Source of the DNA: Clostridiales bacterium UBA1770
GTDB lineage: Bacteria; Bacillota; Clostridia; Oscillospirales; CAG-272
Reading direction: 5' to 3'
Assembly (NCBI GenBank): GCA_002315325.1
Contig: DCGU01000050.1
Coordinates: 1 to 48,533, forward strand
Length of the DNA stretch: 48,533 nt
In this document: piece after piece, positions 29,101-33,868 of the stretch
Numbering within the stretch: position 1 is the stretch's first letter
Layout of the letters: each line of letters begins with the position of its first letter
Notes under the pieces: generated by a model
What the model saw: only the letters and a program-made list of their open reading frames with translations
What the model was told of the DNA's origin: nothing
Databases searched by the model: none
Position numbers and translations under genes: made by a program

Positions 29101-29467
29101 GGATACCGACGTTGGTAAGAAGCGTGCCGTTAAGGCAGTTTACGACATTACGCTGGAATCCGCCGGTGTAAAGGTACAGCCCAACGGTAAGATGGTCATC
29201 ACGCTGCCGATTCCCGCAGAACTGCTGGATGAGGAGAACCTGACCATCGTATACCTGGCACAGGACGGCAGCGTTGTCGATATGAACGCCAAACGCGTGG
29301 GTGATACCCTGGTATTCGAGACGGATCACCTGTCCCGCTACGCCATCGTGGCACAGGCAAAGGGCAGCGCAGCCGGCATCATCATTGCCGTGAGCGTCGT
29401 TGCCATCCTCGCCGTCGGTGCAGTATTGTACTTCTTCGTCTTCAAGAAAAAGAAGCACACCATTTAA
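17180..29467 (+). CDS. Giant membrane-anchored surface protein, 4095 aa
   Basis: The start ATG 17180 follows AGAGGAG and opens a Sec signal peptide (about residues 1-29, ending IVSASS). Several immunoglobulin-like, Big2-like (RWMSSNPNVATIDEDGY; IKWSSSDNDVATLDY) and other beta-rich stretches fill the first half. A Gly/aromatic-rich region at about 2020-2200 is unusual. Residues 2270-2800 read as propeller-like repeats. CARDB-like domains follow at about 2830-3070 (FIVKNTGKTALKTIKVTVDG). Four ~65-residue MBG-like repeats occur at about 3512-3865 (LTYNGAEQT ... GNFTG), the first separated from the rest by a Thr/Asp stalk. A fifth MBG-like domain and an AGIIIAVSVVAILAVGAVLY anchor with KKKK end it; there is no LPXTG. 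Probable adhesin or surface-layer-like stalk. The 5' half is visibly more AT-rich than the 3' half. Confidence 0.9.
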   Translation: MKSRLKSLLALFLAVLMIVPCFTTIVSASSPAEEVPQEGQSSSIYGNQYSQTLIDSLSNMDMDPYYALDILYAAGIINADGTPNENATFDMDGKTVTRDLLREMAEGKDDDETVTLDGAEFTWGEVNDLFELDDLMKALTVMEERENGEGVQMTKEQTLMLLDLIGNLNAGNIKINKDRLMYAVTEWPEGTTEHGWLAVTATDAGYVIAGNYYGENGYSDNYKFVLDNQNKLTPQWYKMEATGGSGIDDSIRVSVSVANLSQNRKRVTVTLNQKQAATVSLKYRVVNGTWTTATITDYTGTLGTLEWKAGETGSKTFMVVPGSDADLELNGKATYFIQLYDIQNALFAQNSIDKETAQKDTKYFTYMAEISKQYTFDVMPEIKGTFATQPWSDQKTDSKSADALNEHWSGYKTFGTFSASPDGKTTLDPDATYLLAWSMSNAYYSSAKSWTNGTYCPVNYYISIGGAEYSSGWVNVRGDYGYVNNTVNGGTISIAGSNLIGKTLQVKQGQRAGSYVEDEVTYYTYASIRSDNNRQAFISYSIFDGTNAVTIEKIVIPDGKFYPGQQVPITVYYNFPLNPTANGQLTINANGQTLNPVELNTTSKCFTFLYTVKDLDTGTVSVSTAAINKCRGANYSATANNTINTITNGNSIGSTVPGYTNSNAQFQTPDKTDSFVIDKKNSIQIGIDDGMPGQQKISINMPINTMQQDGNYPYIAWIAANTEALQNPITFEDFGGEEVTVAFYVKGMYASMDGGKTRYPLYVRTIDQTVTLTKPDGTTYQTSEFPTALITQITPPVNVMNEYRADTVEIFMDPDIASTDNYIEPDGVEMLAMQDFGGFTYYEAAEGETAPDTTVILGSAVDVYVKGCVFLSDNYEYVDSEGVTQNDGHDITLGANDVWNELAAKNKPSSVSFDAKHSEIDENTQRYDRTAFEYYIESNLELRLTYEVHDRIASATEYIGADEFSFTDKQFCRWMSSNPNVATIDEDGYVIFTGESGFVYFYLNVSNGDVAEYQYYLYAGAIYARAGLTPFLITPKANQNKLVLEDVLTKVYFTSNLTARNQDAKDDPNFVTTYTLRLYKYSDITIENGRAVPKDGAVPVGTYTELSPITIVTEEEYVATKTILIPNPNPGTDTDYGTATDIPTVTDYTATRTNVTVNTISYVTIPENVLHKVATGSGKDYVAIISAVNEAENVTLETYSVLQVKPQPAVAKLDKLNNYFVLDTNLPVITYHNGKMDPEFHPDGAAYYTVQDSNGKLVKSGIMTGTDAASGVITLTDIAGLDTTVPKNKLKEIYTVSIYCRNSNDDVYSVDSLTLYVYNGEAMKVLVKAVTRGDIGGSTGGKATSETDVDVYDLQNIDYIKSMLRTNATSGDLDLAGNHISIDELQRDVNLQVAVSINFGDYEWGMLSDQIKWSSSDNDVATLDYSQGGLYSDIRSYSYVSYLPATDFIAVGHNKVASTTIITATHARVEGMSDSVEILTSERLDKQLYLFQFLPRIQVTVQYTNGEGVTKNVTSDENGGLAIYEPTGIASELFVISKNKEYVGTFENTYFETGEQDVAALQVYPCNNCQLRKVSEVTIYVKKTDGSAYANTTFTVRAGIYKNKLYCPQAQFYTNVDNFLTLQNGYEDMTVKTDAYGAFTLKADSSQFWCATDTEIFMGNETITYVVELTPENGYYQDVVTVEITADEDTLCATTIASITLGQTEGTKVPYLARTIMRQYLGAGGLVNTVYDLSSGEHNIGPNFNYNQIAVINDVVFADYLTAGSENNAATVSSDLLSGTSIVLRDSTGKMVIGQASSTVLLEPVTSLLDIEPDKNVAIYCYPFSSVTLGRNVYVVNRETLGATGKQVLVHEGEGLLEQYVNEYTEIPFEEYQTYDLTIYLNGHAVKSKHMNFKLWNLLDQENVAAGEGALQALVDRATAEASQNKKIMEVMDTVDLGDFLKLPLSLISEILFAGNTAMDCTIYPTEHPSHFYILLTPRTIVDAITDGLGITSGASLVFSEEKMENARAILDKNEADYQDSGKLTMDMGGYILIEAVYKTSGWVFETMAGNLHASTGDITLINFGWTIPTPVPVCFSIGIGFGMSVQMKYQNHYNPATRQLYLDRILDVTARTYIHLFGGLGLSVGVLELKVGPYGKIGVNATFRTLEVGKGNDEFDKYTGQRVTLNGEVGIEFTIKLLIIGVRFELASVPFEIDSWYYNDFESIEEYWNNTSGSKTMHGADAGSITVTGKTLEGDDVTATLLSNGTVIFQATQMKVEDRYYLDAFDRTFYPAASASLYALTTTTDLAKNVQLLQTNSYPYANPLFSDDGKIMFYLSDMDVRTDALTAVAWADVTKTGADVDKGTLNQYRCMVMGDTPYYATTGDILGTFATDTQIVISAYVAATAAEADSATFRFVGSDTDYKLKNVVNPAVGSRIYYQVLEDGNWIDATTRNASNVSVAGTDGHYYAAWVSQNDNLTKEMGDTADTEDLGNLMNCTEIVVARYVSDTDTWVQTQVTDDDASDLSVQVASYYNEASDTDYAIAVWRKTGSSDNPLVFDVSDELYFSRFNGVTWSDAKIAYNCVSGSIASLDVAMMADGTACVALCLDTGDDENGNTDTEILYVVIGADGEVITTVRLTTNNLTDNLPSIKTVVREINTVETEQFVLGWVEEYTEGDETKKDVRFAAIRANGSMDANFAELVRDNEDMNIDTKFQLAVDANRSFDSLSLVWTEEVTGENGIDDETKHYYIKASRFVKAEGMVCVTAPVEVADMPIDVVIDHFDSYVDATGVLQVAILGSDYNEVALTSYGTVDVPKLFGAENTELYTITGKDPIRNMYVAEATVPDNGYTVSEPDFNINDVYADGDVYFTFIVKNTGKTALKTIKVTVDGKTETINCVVMPGTSKTVQFLYTVPNNADAEHSIKDLAYEVIAYTDAQGSDAAMLTDGANEGTIVLNRPDVGITEVLVATAEDATRSVKVRMNNGSTIPLVNSGKVVKIGFYRDEACTDMIGTADTIDAGNYALIDAAQYDFVKTLNVYDMVAASAFVTNTDTGAAELPTDGVVVYVKAWIEDVDEVNKTNNASSFTVENLLEKYYEQAINYDRDLIRTNLIVTNSDTQVQVTFQNLSLGARDAEHANRIANIRMTGYDAQGNKLATVETYNAIAGEASFIALGAEGTKTLTLDLNLEPGATATDIVFWEYTIYNETVTAYYTWDHVTGDVVEPVTNTPTVTEISTKYAQLSVSPTEVPMQGDREMIGWYRVLGYRDLKTGKSYYMNDTMPDGTVLTAKALAAIDFFADKTKARIIGDKFDFATDRLEESTVLYALFTTVNVLLKDNLVYTWGVRINGSTTFDLQILGTTFEGMDNVTKTNVDITNWFVSDIAESGLKFTAIGISEDKTTLTVRITGAANKVFTDDAGKVISKDITITCPTYTNALGMEVAGPGNAVSTLTLHYLDITGGTVIFGDPVTYTNQPMLQTVKAVIAQGAEATFEVGQPYAYYAGTFPMDIYGTKYCVGHIATTWTVSPLPISASDVVLGEQLYYTGAEQKQTIASVKVGDVEVKKYTVTGNTATDIGKYVLTITGYGNFTGSIQVPFTVRSITDTDVTTETDITTGTDITTGTDITTGTDITTGTDITTDTDITTGTDITTGTDITTGTDIPTDPDVPTDPEDKTDVKNAVIELGAALTYNGSEQTQTVRSVKIDGKEITYAVSANVGTDAGVYVLIITGTGEYTGTKYVTFTIAPKDITGAVVTADNALTYNGAEQTVSVKSVKLGDLAVTYDVTGNKATNVGSYTMKVTANGNFTGSVTANYTVAALDIADAVITLGEALIYNGAAQQQSIKSVTLNGIPVTYTVTGDTVTNAGKYTLTLTGNGNFTGTKTVEYTVAKAQAVIRVDNKSSVEGAAQAALTYTAQGLFGADADSVKLTKAEGTKPGAYAITAALDNANYDVTIENATYTILAKEFEAEQGVTAEIEGGMQPDTKLVVAVVTDKDAMDTDVGKKRAVKAVYDITLESAGVKVQPNGKMVITLPIPAELLDEENLTIVYLAQDGSVVDMNAKRVGDTLVFETDHLSRYAIVAQAKGSAAGIIIAVSVVAILAVGAVLYFFVFKKKKHTI
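27915..28125 (+). repeat. Tandem 18-bp repeat encoding a TDITTG stalk
   Basis: Inside the giant gene, an 18-base unit is repeated about nine to ten times with mostly synonymous differences and encodes (TDITTG)n, ending in TDIPTDPDVPTDPEDK. Thr-rich, charged, low-complexity segments of this type usually form extended, often glycosylated stalks. Such tandem DNA is prone to length change by slippage. Confidence 0.9.
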
Positions 29468-29476
29468 AGCATTCCG

Positions 29477-29511
29477 TCCGAAACCCAACGCCGCATGACG
29501 TTGGGTTCGGA
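29477..29511 (+). terminator. Hairpin after the giant gene
   Basis: TCCGAAACCCAACG pairs with CGTTGGGTTCGGA with one bulge, ten bases past the stop codon. It is followed by TAAAAAG and not by a T-run, so it may protect the 3' end more than terminate. Confidence 0.55.
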
Positions 29512-29525
29512 TAAAAAGCAAACGG

Positions 29526-29566
29526 TCCCCGCAGTATACCGTACGGTATGCTGCGGGGGCTTTGTT
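29526..29566 (+). terminator. Intrinsic terminator of the giant gene
   Basis: CCCCGCAGTATACC and GGTATGCTGCGGGG form a strong stem around GTAC, followed by GCTTTGTT. This is the best terminator for the 12.3-kb gene. Confidence 0.75.
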
Positions 29567-29577
29567 ATATAAGATAT

Positions 29578-29726
29578 GCCGAAAAATATGCATTATTTTA
29601 TAAAACGACCATCCTAAAATATGCATAAATCACAAAAAAGTAATATCCTAAAATATGCACAAATCGCAAAAAACAATATCCTAAAATATGCATAAATCGC
29701 AAAAAACAATATCCTAAAATATGCAT
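29578..29726. repeat. Array of five direct repeats with 33-34 bp spacing
   Basis: ATCCTAAAATATGCAT begins at 29611, 29645 (one mismatch), 29678 and 29711. A degenerate copy (GCCGAAAAATATGCAT) begins at 29578. Intervals are 33, 34, 33 and 33 bp, close to three helical turns. The two units at 29645 and 29678 are also nearly identical between the core motifs. The array lies between the giant gene terminator and the promoter of the c-di-GMP-controlled protease, 70-220 bases upstream of the -35 box. A DNA-binding protein that oligomerises along one face of the helix would fit. Confidence 0.85.
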
Positions 29727-29794
29727 AATCGTTGACAGACCGGAAAACGTACCGTAGAAAGCAGTAAATATCCCTGAAAAACCATATGCAAACA

Positions 29795-29824
29795 TTGACA
29801 AAATAAGATAAAAAAGAGTATAAT
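29795..29824 (+). promoter_or_regulatory. Promoter of the riboswitch-protease transcript
   Basis: TTGACA, an 18-base spacer and TATAAT. Transcription would start near 29831 and run through the riboswitch. Confidence 0.8.
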
Positions 29825-29895
29825 AATATATATTTTATTATATTACTGTAATAAAGTCACAGAACAACGCGCAGTGTACGCTGCATCATTCGAAT

Positions 29896-29970
29896 ATCGG
29901 CAAAACCGGCGTAAGCCGGCGACGCAAAGCTAGAGGGGCCGCAGGTTTTCACGTGCGGTCAGCCAGTTGC
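29896..29970 (+). promoter_or_regulatory. Cyclic di-GMP-I riboswitch (GEMM)
   Basis: The sequence fits the GEMM-I aptamer. A GGCAA strand pairs with TTGC at the end (P1). ACCGGC-GTAA-GCCGGC is the P2 hairpin with its GNRA tetraloop. Next comes the highly conserved CGACGCAAAGC joining segment, then a P3 hairpin (GGCCGCAG ... TGCGGTC), and AGCCAGTTGC closes P1. The tetraloop would dock into the P3 receptor as in known structures. The class binds cyclic di-GMP, the second messenger for sessile versus motile life. It lies 75 bases before the protease start codon in the same transcript. Confidence 0.93.
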
Positions 29971-29976
29971 ATTCAC

Positions 29977-30025
29977 GAGCCGGTTTTTCGGCGGGATAGG
30001 TATGCAGCCGGCGTTTTTTATTTTT
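29977..30025 (+). terminator. Candidate expression platform of the riboswitch
   Basis: GCCGG (29979-29983) can pair with CCGGC (30008-30012), directly followed by GTTTTTTATTTTT. This gives a possible intrinsic terminator between the aptamer and the protease gene. The palindromic GCCGGC could alternatively pair with the aptamer P2 arm. The sign of control (on or off with ligand) cannot be decided from sequence reading. Confidence 0.45.
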
Positions 30026-30044
30026 GGAAAGGGAGGAAGAAACG

Positions 30045-32300
30045 TTGAACCGCAAAAACAGAATATCGTTTTGTCTCCTTGCAGTATGTTTGTTGTGCGC
30101 ATCGGTGTTGGGACTGTTCACGGCATCGTCCGGCGCGCGTGTCGGCCGGGCGCAATTGTTCGGCGCAGAGCTGTACGCAGCGACCTATTCGCCGTCACCG
30201 TACTTGGCGCAGACCAACGTATTGGATTTACATAATGCCGGCATTACCGGCAAGCGGGCCGACGGCACGCGGGTGCGTGTGGCTGTTATCGATACCGGTA
30301 TCGATTACAATCACGCCGCTTTTAAGGACGCCGACGGCAACAGTATTGTCAGTCCGCTTTCCTACAATGCCACGACGCAGCAATGCGTCGCAGACGCCGG
30401 GTATTCCGTTATCATGGACGAATACGTAACCGGGGAAGGGTACCACGGCACGGCCTGCGCCGGCATGATTGTGTCGCAGTTGGCCGATTACCGCGGCGTG
30501 GCGCCCGATTGCGAACTGGTTGTCATTAAATGCCTGTGGGGCGACAGCGGCTTCCAAAACGCCGATCTGATTCGCGCCATGGAATACGCCCTGTCGGTGG
30601 ATTGTTCCGTTATCAGTATATCCTGGGGCATCGGCGACGACGCGCAAACGCACGCCGCTATGGAAGCCCTGGTGGCACAGGCCAAAGAAAAAAATTGTAC
30701 GGTTGTGTGCGCGGCGGGCAATACCTGCTCCACGCGCCTCTCTCTCCCGGCAAATCTTTCCGACGTCATTTGTGTCGGCGCCGTGGATAAAAATAACGCC
30801 AAGGCCGTTTACTCCAACTACGGTCCCGGCATTGACGTGGTGGCACCCGGTAACGTGACGGCCGTGTTGTGCGGCGGCGGAACCTATACAGCCAACGGTA
30901 CGTCGTTTGCCGCGCCCATCGTCGCCGGTATTGCGGCATTGTATTACAGTGCGCATCCCGATGCGACGGTACAGGACGTCACCTACGCGCTTACCTTTAC
31001 GGCGAAAGACCTTGGGTCTGCCGGTATTGATAATTTGTTCGGCTACGGTTTGGTCAACGCCCTGGGTGCCGTGACGGCAAAATCCGGGACCCTGACGCTG
31101 TTGTCCGGCACGTCGTACGTGCGTATGCCGTTCTACTTCGATTATCCGGTGCAGGGCATTCCCGACTTGGTCGGGGAGGATGCAACCTTTGCCGGCTGGT
31201 ATCTCGACGATTCCTATCGGCGTAAAGTGACCTTCCCCATGTCCTTTTCACAGAACGTGACGCTGATTGCCCGCTGGAAATACAACTGCAGAATCTATAT
31301 CGACGGGGAACTGGTGCGTTCCGACCAATATGACAAGGGCAACATTATCAGCTATCCCGCCAAAAACGGGTTCACTCTGGATATCCCCGATAAGCCCACG
31401 TATATGGGTACGGAAAGCCTGGATTTGCACGGCACTTGGGTGCTCAAAGATATCACGGTCAATAACGTTACTTCCGGTATCATCAAAACCTACGACGGCG
31501 AGCCCGTCACGCTGACGCTGGACGCGACGCACCCGCTGGGGGTGACCTATACCTGGTACCGCGACGGCGAAGTACTGGCGGACGTGACGGGGAACACCCT
31601 GACGCTTGCCGGTAATCCCGGGGACAGCGGCGAATACCGCTGTGAAGCCGCGGTGACAGCCGAGGGACAAACCAAAATCGAAACGGCAGATTTTGCCGTA
31701 TATATCGACCCGATTGTCCTGGACGTGCCGACAGCGCAGGATACCGTCTATACGGGCGAGATCCAAACGCCTTCGCTGACCGACTGGGATGAAACAGTGA
31801 TGCAAATCACACTCGTTTCCGTTACCGATGCCGGCACCTACGAAATGCAGGCAACGATTCTTGACGATAGATATACGTTCCCCTGCGGTCATACCGCGAC
31901 AATCACCTGGCTGGTCGAGCCGGCCGAAAACGTATTGGACGTCCCGTTCAGCGCGTGGATGACCATCTACGCCACGCTGACCGATGCCGGCGACGGCACG
32001 TTTGTGTTGCCGAGAGAGGGCACGTTTGCACCGATCAAGGCAAAATGGGGCATGGCCACGACTGACGCCGATCCGGCTTCGTTTACCCAGCCGGGCACCT
32101 ACGTCGTGACTTACTTCACACCCGAAACCGCCAATTACACGTCGGCCGGGTATAACGTGACTCTGGTGGTCAACGCACCGCCTGTGCAAAACAACCACGA
32201 GGGCATGCTTGCCGTCTGGATTGCCGTCGGTGCGGCTGCCATCGGTGCCGTTGCGTTTATTCTGCACCGGCGAAAACGGAAATCGCATTTCTTTGCGTAA
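30045..32300 (+). CDS. Membrane-anchored S8 (subtilisin-family) serine protease
   Basis: I place the start at TTG 30045 because AGGGAGGA ends seven bases upstream; an in-frame TTG at 30024 lies before the ribosome site. A signal peptide (RISFCLLAVCLLCASVLGLF) is followed by the subtilisin domain. The triad is Asp83 (VAVIDTGIDYNH), His134 (GYHGTACAGMI) and Ser287 (NGTSFAAPIVAGIAAL); the oxyanion Asn226 is in AAGNTCS. After about residue 350 come an InlB-like repeat (FAGWYLDDSYRRKVTF ... LIARW), an Ig-like domain (YTWYRDGEVLADVTGNTLTL) and an MBG-like stretch. A membrane helix with RRKRK ends it. It therefore cleaves proteins at the outer face of the membrane, and the giant protein encoded next to it is a candidate substrate. 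Expression is controlled by the c-di-GMP riboswitch. Confidence 0.92.
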   Translation: MNRKNRISFCLLAVCLLCASVLGLFTASSGARVGRAQLFGAELYAATYSPSPYLAQTNVLDLHNAGITGKRADGTRVRVAVIDTGIDYNHAAFKDADGNSIVSPLSYNATTQQCVADAGYSVIMDEYVTGEGYHGTACAGMIVSQLADYRGVAPDCELVVIKCLWGDSGFQNADLIRAMEYALSVDCSVISISWGIGDDAQTHAAMEALVAQAKEKNCTVVCAAGNTCSTRLSLPANLSDVICVGAVDKNNAKAVYSNYGPGIDVVAPGNVTAVLCGGGTYTANGTSFAAPIVAGIAALYYSAHPDATVQDVTYALTFTAKDLGSAGIDNLFGYGLVNALGAVTAKSGTLTLLSGTSYVRMPFYFDYPVQGIPDLVGEDATFAGWYLDDSYRRKVTFPMSFSQNVTLIARWKYNCRIYIDGELVRSDQYDKGNIISYPAKNGFTLDIPDKPTYMGTESLDLHGTWVLKDITVNNVTSGIIKTYDGEPVTLTLDATHPLGVTYTWYRDGEVLADVTGNTLTLAGNPGDSGEYRCEAAVTAEGQTKIETADFAVYIDPIVLDVPTAQDTVYTGEIQTPSLTDWDETVMQITLVSVTDAGTYEMQATILDDRYTFPCGHTATITWLVEPAENVLDVPFSAWMTIYATLTDAGDGTFVLPREGTFAPIKAKWGMATTDADPASFTQPGTYVVTYFTPETANYTSAGYNVTLVVNAPPVQNNHEGMLAVWIAVGAAAIGAVAFILHRRKRKSHFFA

Positions 32301-32327
32301 CGTCGTTAATAACGAATCATGATAAAA

Positions 32328-32357
32328 GAAAAAAGTGCGGCGTGCCGCACTTTTTTC
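32328..32357. terminator. Bidirectional terminator, copy 1 of 3 identical hairpins
   Basis: A6-GTGCGGC, a two-base GT loop, GCCGCAC-T6, bounded by G and C. It ends the protease gene. The identical 30-bp sequence recurs at 33790-33819 and 35412-35441. Confidence 0.88.
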
Positions 32358-32367
32358 TTTTAGGCGA

Positions 32368-32395
32368 TTGACATCGTATGGTTTTATGGTATAAT
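32368..32395 (+). promoter_or_regulatory. Promoter of DUF4143 ATPase 1
   Basis: TTGACA, a 16-base spacer and TATAAT, about 60 bases upstream of the ATPase start. Confidence 0.8.
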
Positions 32396-32453
32396 AAGTA
32401 CAAGAAAAAAATGCGGCAAAGCAACAAAATTTCTTTTAGAAGGAGCCGACAGT

Positions 32454-33758
32454 ATGGAAATCAACCGCCCGCAATATCTCAATCAACTCATCAAAAAGAT
32501 GCATAACGGCCGCGTTAAAATCGTTACGGGAATTCGCAGATGCGGTAAATCCTATCTCCTGTTTGATTTATTCGTCAAATATCTGCGGGAACGTGGTGTC
32601 TGTGACGAGCAAATTATCACGTTGGCCTTGGATGAGATTGGTAATCTTCCCTATCGAAATCCTTTTGCCTTGGACGCCTATATACGCGGGAAAATGACTG
32701 ATGCGACCAAACAGTACTACGTCATGATTGATGAGATTCAGTTTGTCAGTCTTGTGCCCAATCCATATGACAAAGACAGCAACGTGGAAATCGGATTTGC
32801 AGACGTGCTTTTGGGGCTGATTAAAATACCCAATGCAGACGTTTACGTTACCGGCAGCAATTCCAAAATGCTGTCGTCGGATATTTTGACACAATTCCGT
32901 GATCGCGGTGATGAAATCAGAGTCTATCCGTTATCTTATGCAGAGTTTTACTCCGTTTATACCGGAAAACCGCAAAACGCTTGGCGTGAATACTACACGT
33001 ACGGCGGTATGCCGCTGACGTTGTCATTAGACACGCATGAGGAAAAAAGTAAATACCTGAAGGATCTGTTTACCAAAACGTACCTGAGAGACGTCGTTGA
33101 ACGTCACGACGTTCGTCATGAAACCGAGATTTTGGGGGACTTACTCAACGTTGTTTCGTCGTCCATCGGATCGTTGACCAATCCGAATAAACTATCCAAC
33201 ACGTTTGTAACCGAGAAACAAATCCGCGTGACGTCGGGCACCATCGAAACGTATCTTGATTATTTTCAGGATGCTTTCTTGCTTGAAAAATCCCAGCGGT
33301 ATGACGTCAAAGGTAAAAAATATCTCAAAACTCCCGTCAAATATTATTTTACCGATATTGGGCTTCGCAACGCGCGCTTAAATTTCCGTCAACAGGAAGA
33401 GCCGCATATTATGGAGAATATCATTTACAACGATTTGGTGCGGCGCGGGTTCGACGTTGACGTCGGCGTTATCGAAAAGAACGTCCGCGATGAAAACGAT
33501 AAAAGAATCCGAAAGCAGCTTGAAGTGGATTTTGTTGTCAATCGAGGCAGCCAACGCTATTATATTCAGTCGGCGCTTTCCATTGAGGATCCGGAAAAAA
33601 GAAAGCAGGAAACGAGCTCCCTGTGCCTGATTCCTGATTCGTTCAAAAAGGTTGTTGTTGTGAAGGATAACGTCGAACCGTGGCGCGACGAAAACGGTAT
33701 TTTATATATCGGTGTTGAGCAATTCCTACTGGAAGAGGAAGCGCTCATCGTTTTGTGA
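32454..33758 (+). CDS. AAA ATPase with DUF4143 domain (ATPase 1)
   Basis: The 434-residue protein begins with an AAA_14-type ATPase domain. Walker A is GIRRCGKS near residue 24, Walker B is VMIDEIQF near residue 90, and the sensor is YVTGSNSKML. DUF4143 covers about residues 200-434. In many members this second domain ends in a PD-(D/E)XK nuclease-like core. Here the Glu and Asp are present (IMENIIYNDLV; LEVDFVV), but the E-x-K position reads YYIQSA, so nuclease chemistry is doubtful. The ATG 32454 follows AGAAGGAG. The gene converges on ATPase 2, and the pair is bounded by identical terminators. The biological role of this abundant family is unknown. Confidence 0.88.
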   Translation: MEINRPQYLNQLIKKMHNGRVKIVTGIRRCGKSYLLFDLFVKYLRERGVCDEQIITLALDEIGNLPYRNPFALDAYIRGKMTDATKQYYVMIDEIQFVSLVPNPYDKDSNVEIGFADVLLGLIKIPNADVYVTGSNSKMLSSDILTQFRDRGDEIRVYPLSYAEFYSVYTGKPQNAWREYYTYGGMPLTLSLDTHEEKSKYLKDLFTKTYLRDVVERHDVRHETEILGDLLNVVSSSIGSLTNPNKLSNTFVTEKQIRVTSGTIETYLDYFQDAFLLEKSQRYDVKGKKYLKTPVKYYFTDIGLRNARLNFRQQEEPHIMENIIYNDLVRRGFDVDVGVIEKNVRDENDKRIRKQLEVDFVVNRGSQRYYIQSALSIEDPEKRKQETSSLCLIPDSFKKVVVVKDNVEPWRDENGILYIGVEQFLLEEEALIVL

Positions 33759-33787
33759 GACGTACGTGCTTTGCAAAGAATAGATAC

Positions 33788-33821
33788 AAGAAAAAAGTGC
33801 GGCGTGCCGCACTTTTTTCTT
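33788..33821. terminator. Bidirectional terminator, copy 2 of 3 identical hairpins
   Basis: Same 30-bp hairpin as at 32328, sitting between the convergent ATPase genes and able to terminate both. Confidence 0.88.
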
Positions 33822-33868
33822 CTTAATAGACGTATTTGCAGAAATGACTGCACAACGGTAAAACGATA

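Noticed and set aside
27065..29626. Second long minus-strand open frame opposite the end of the giant gene
   Set aside because: Its repeated IRAG-type motif is just the reverse of the TDITTG repeat; no start signal and no recognisable domain.
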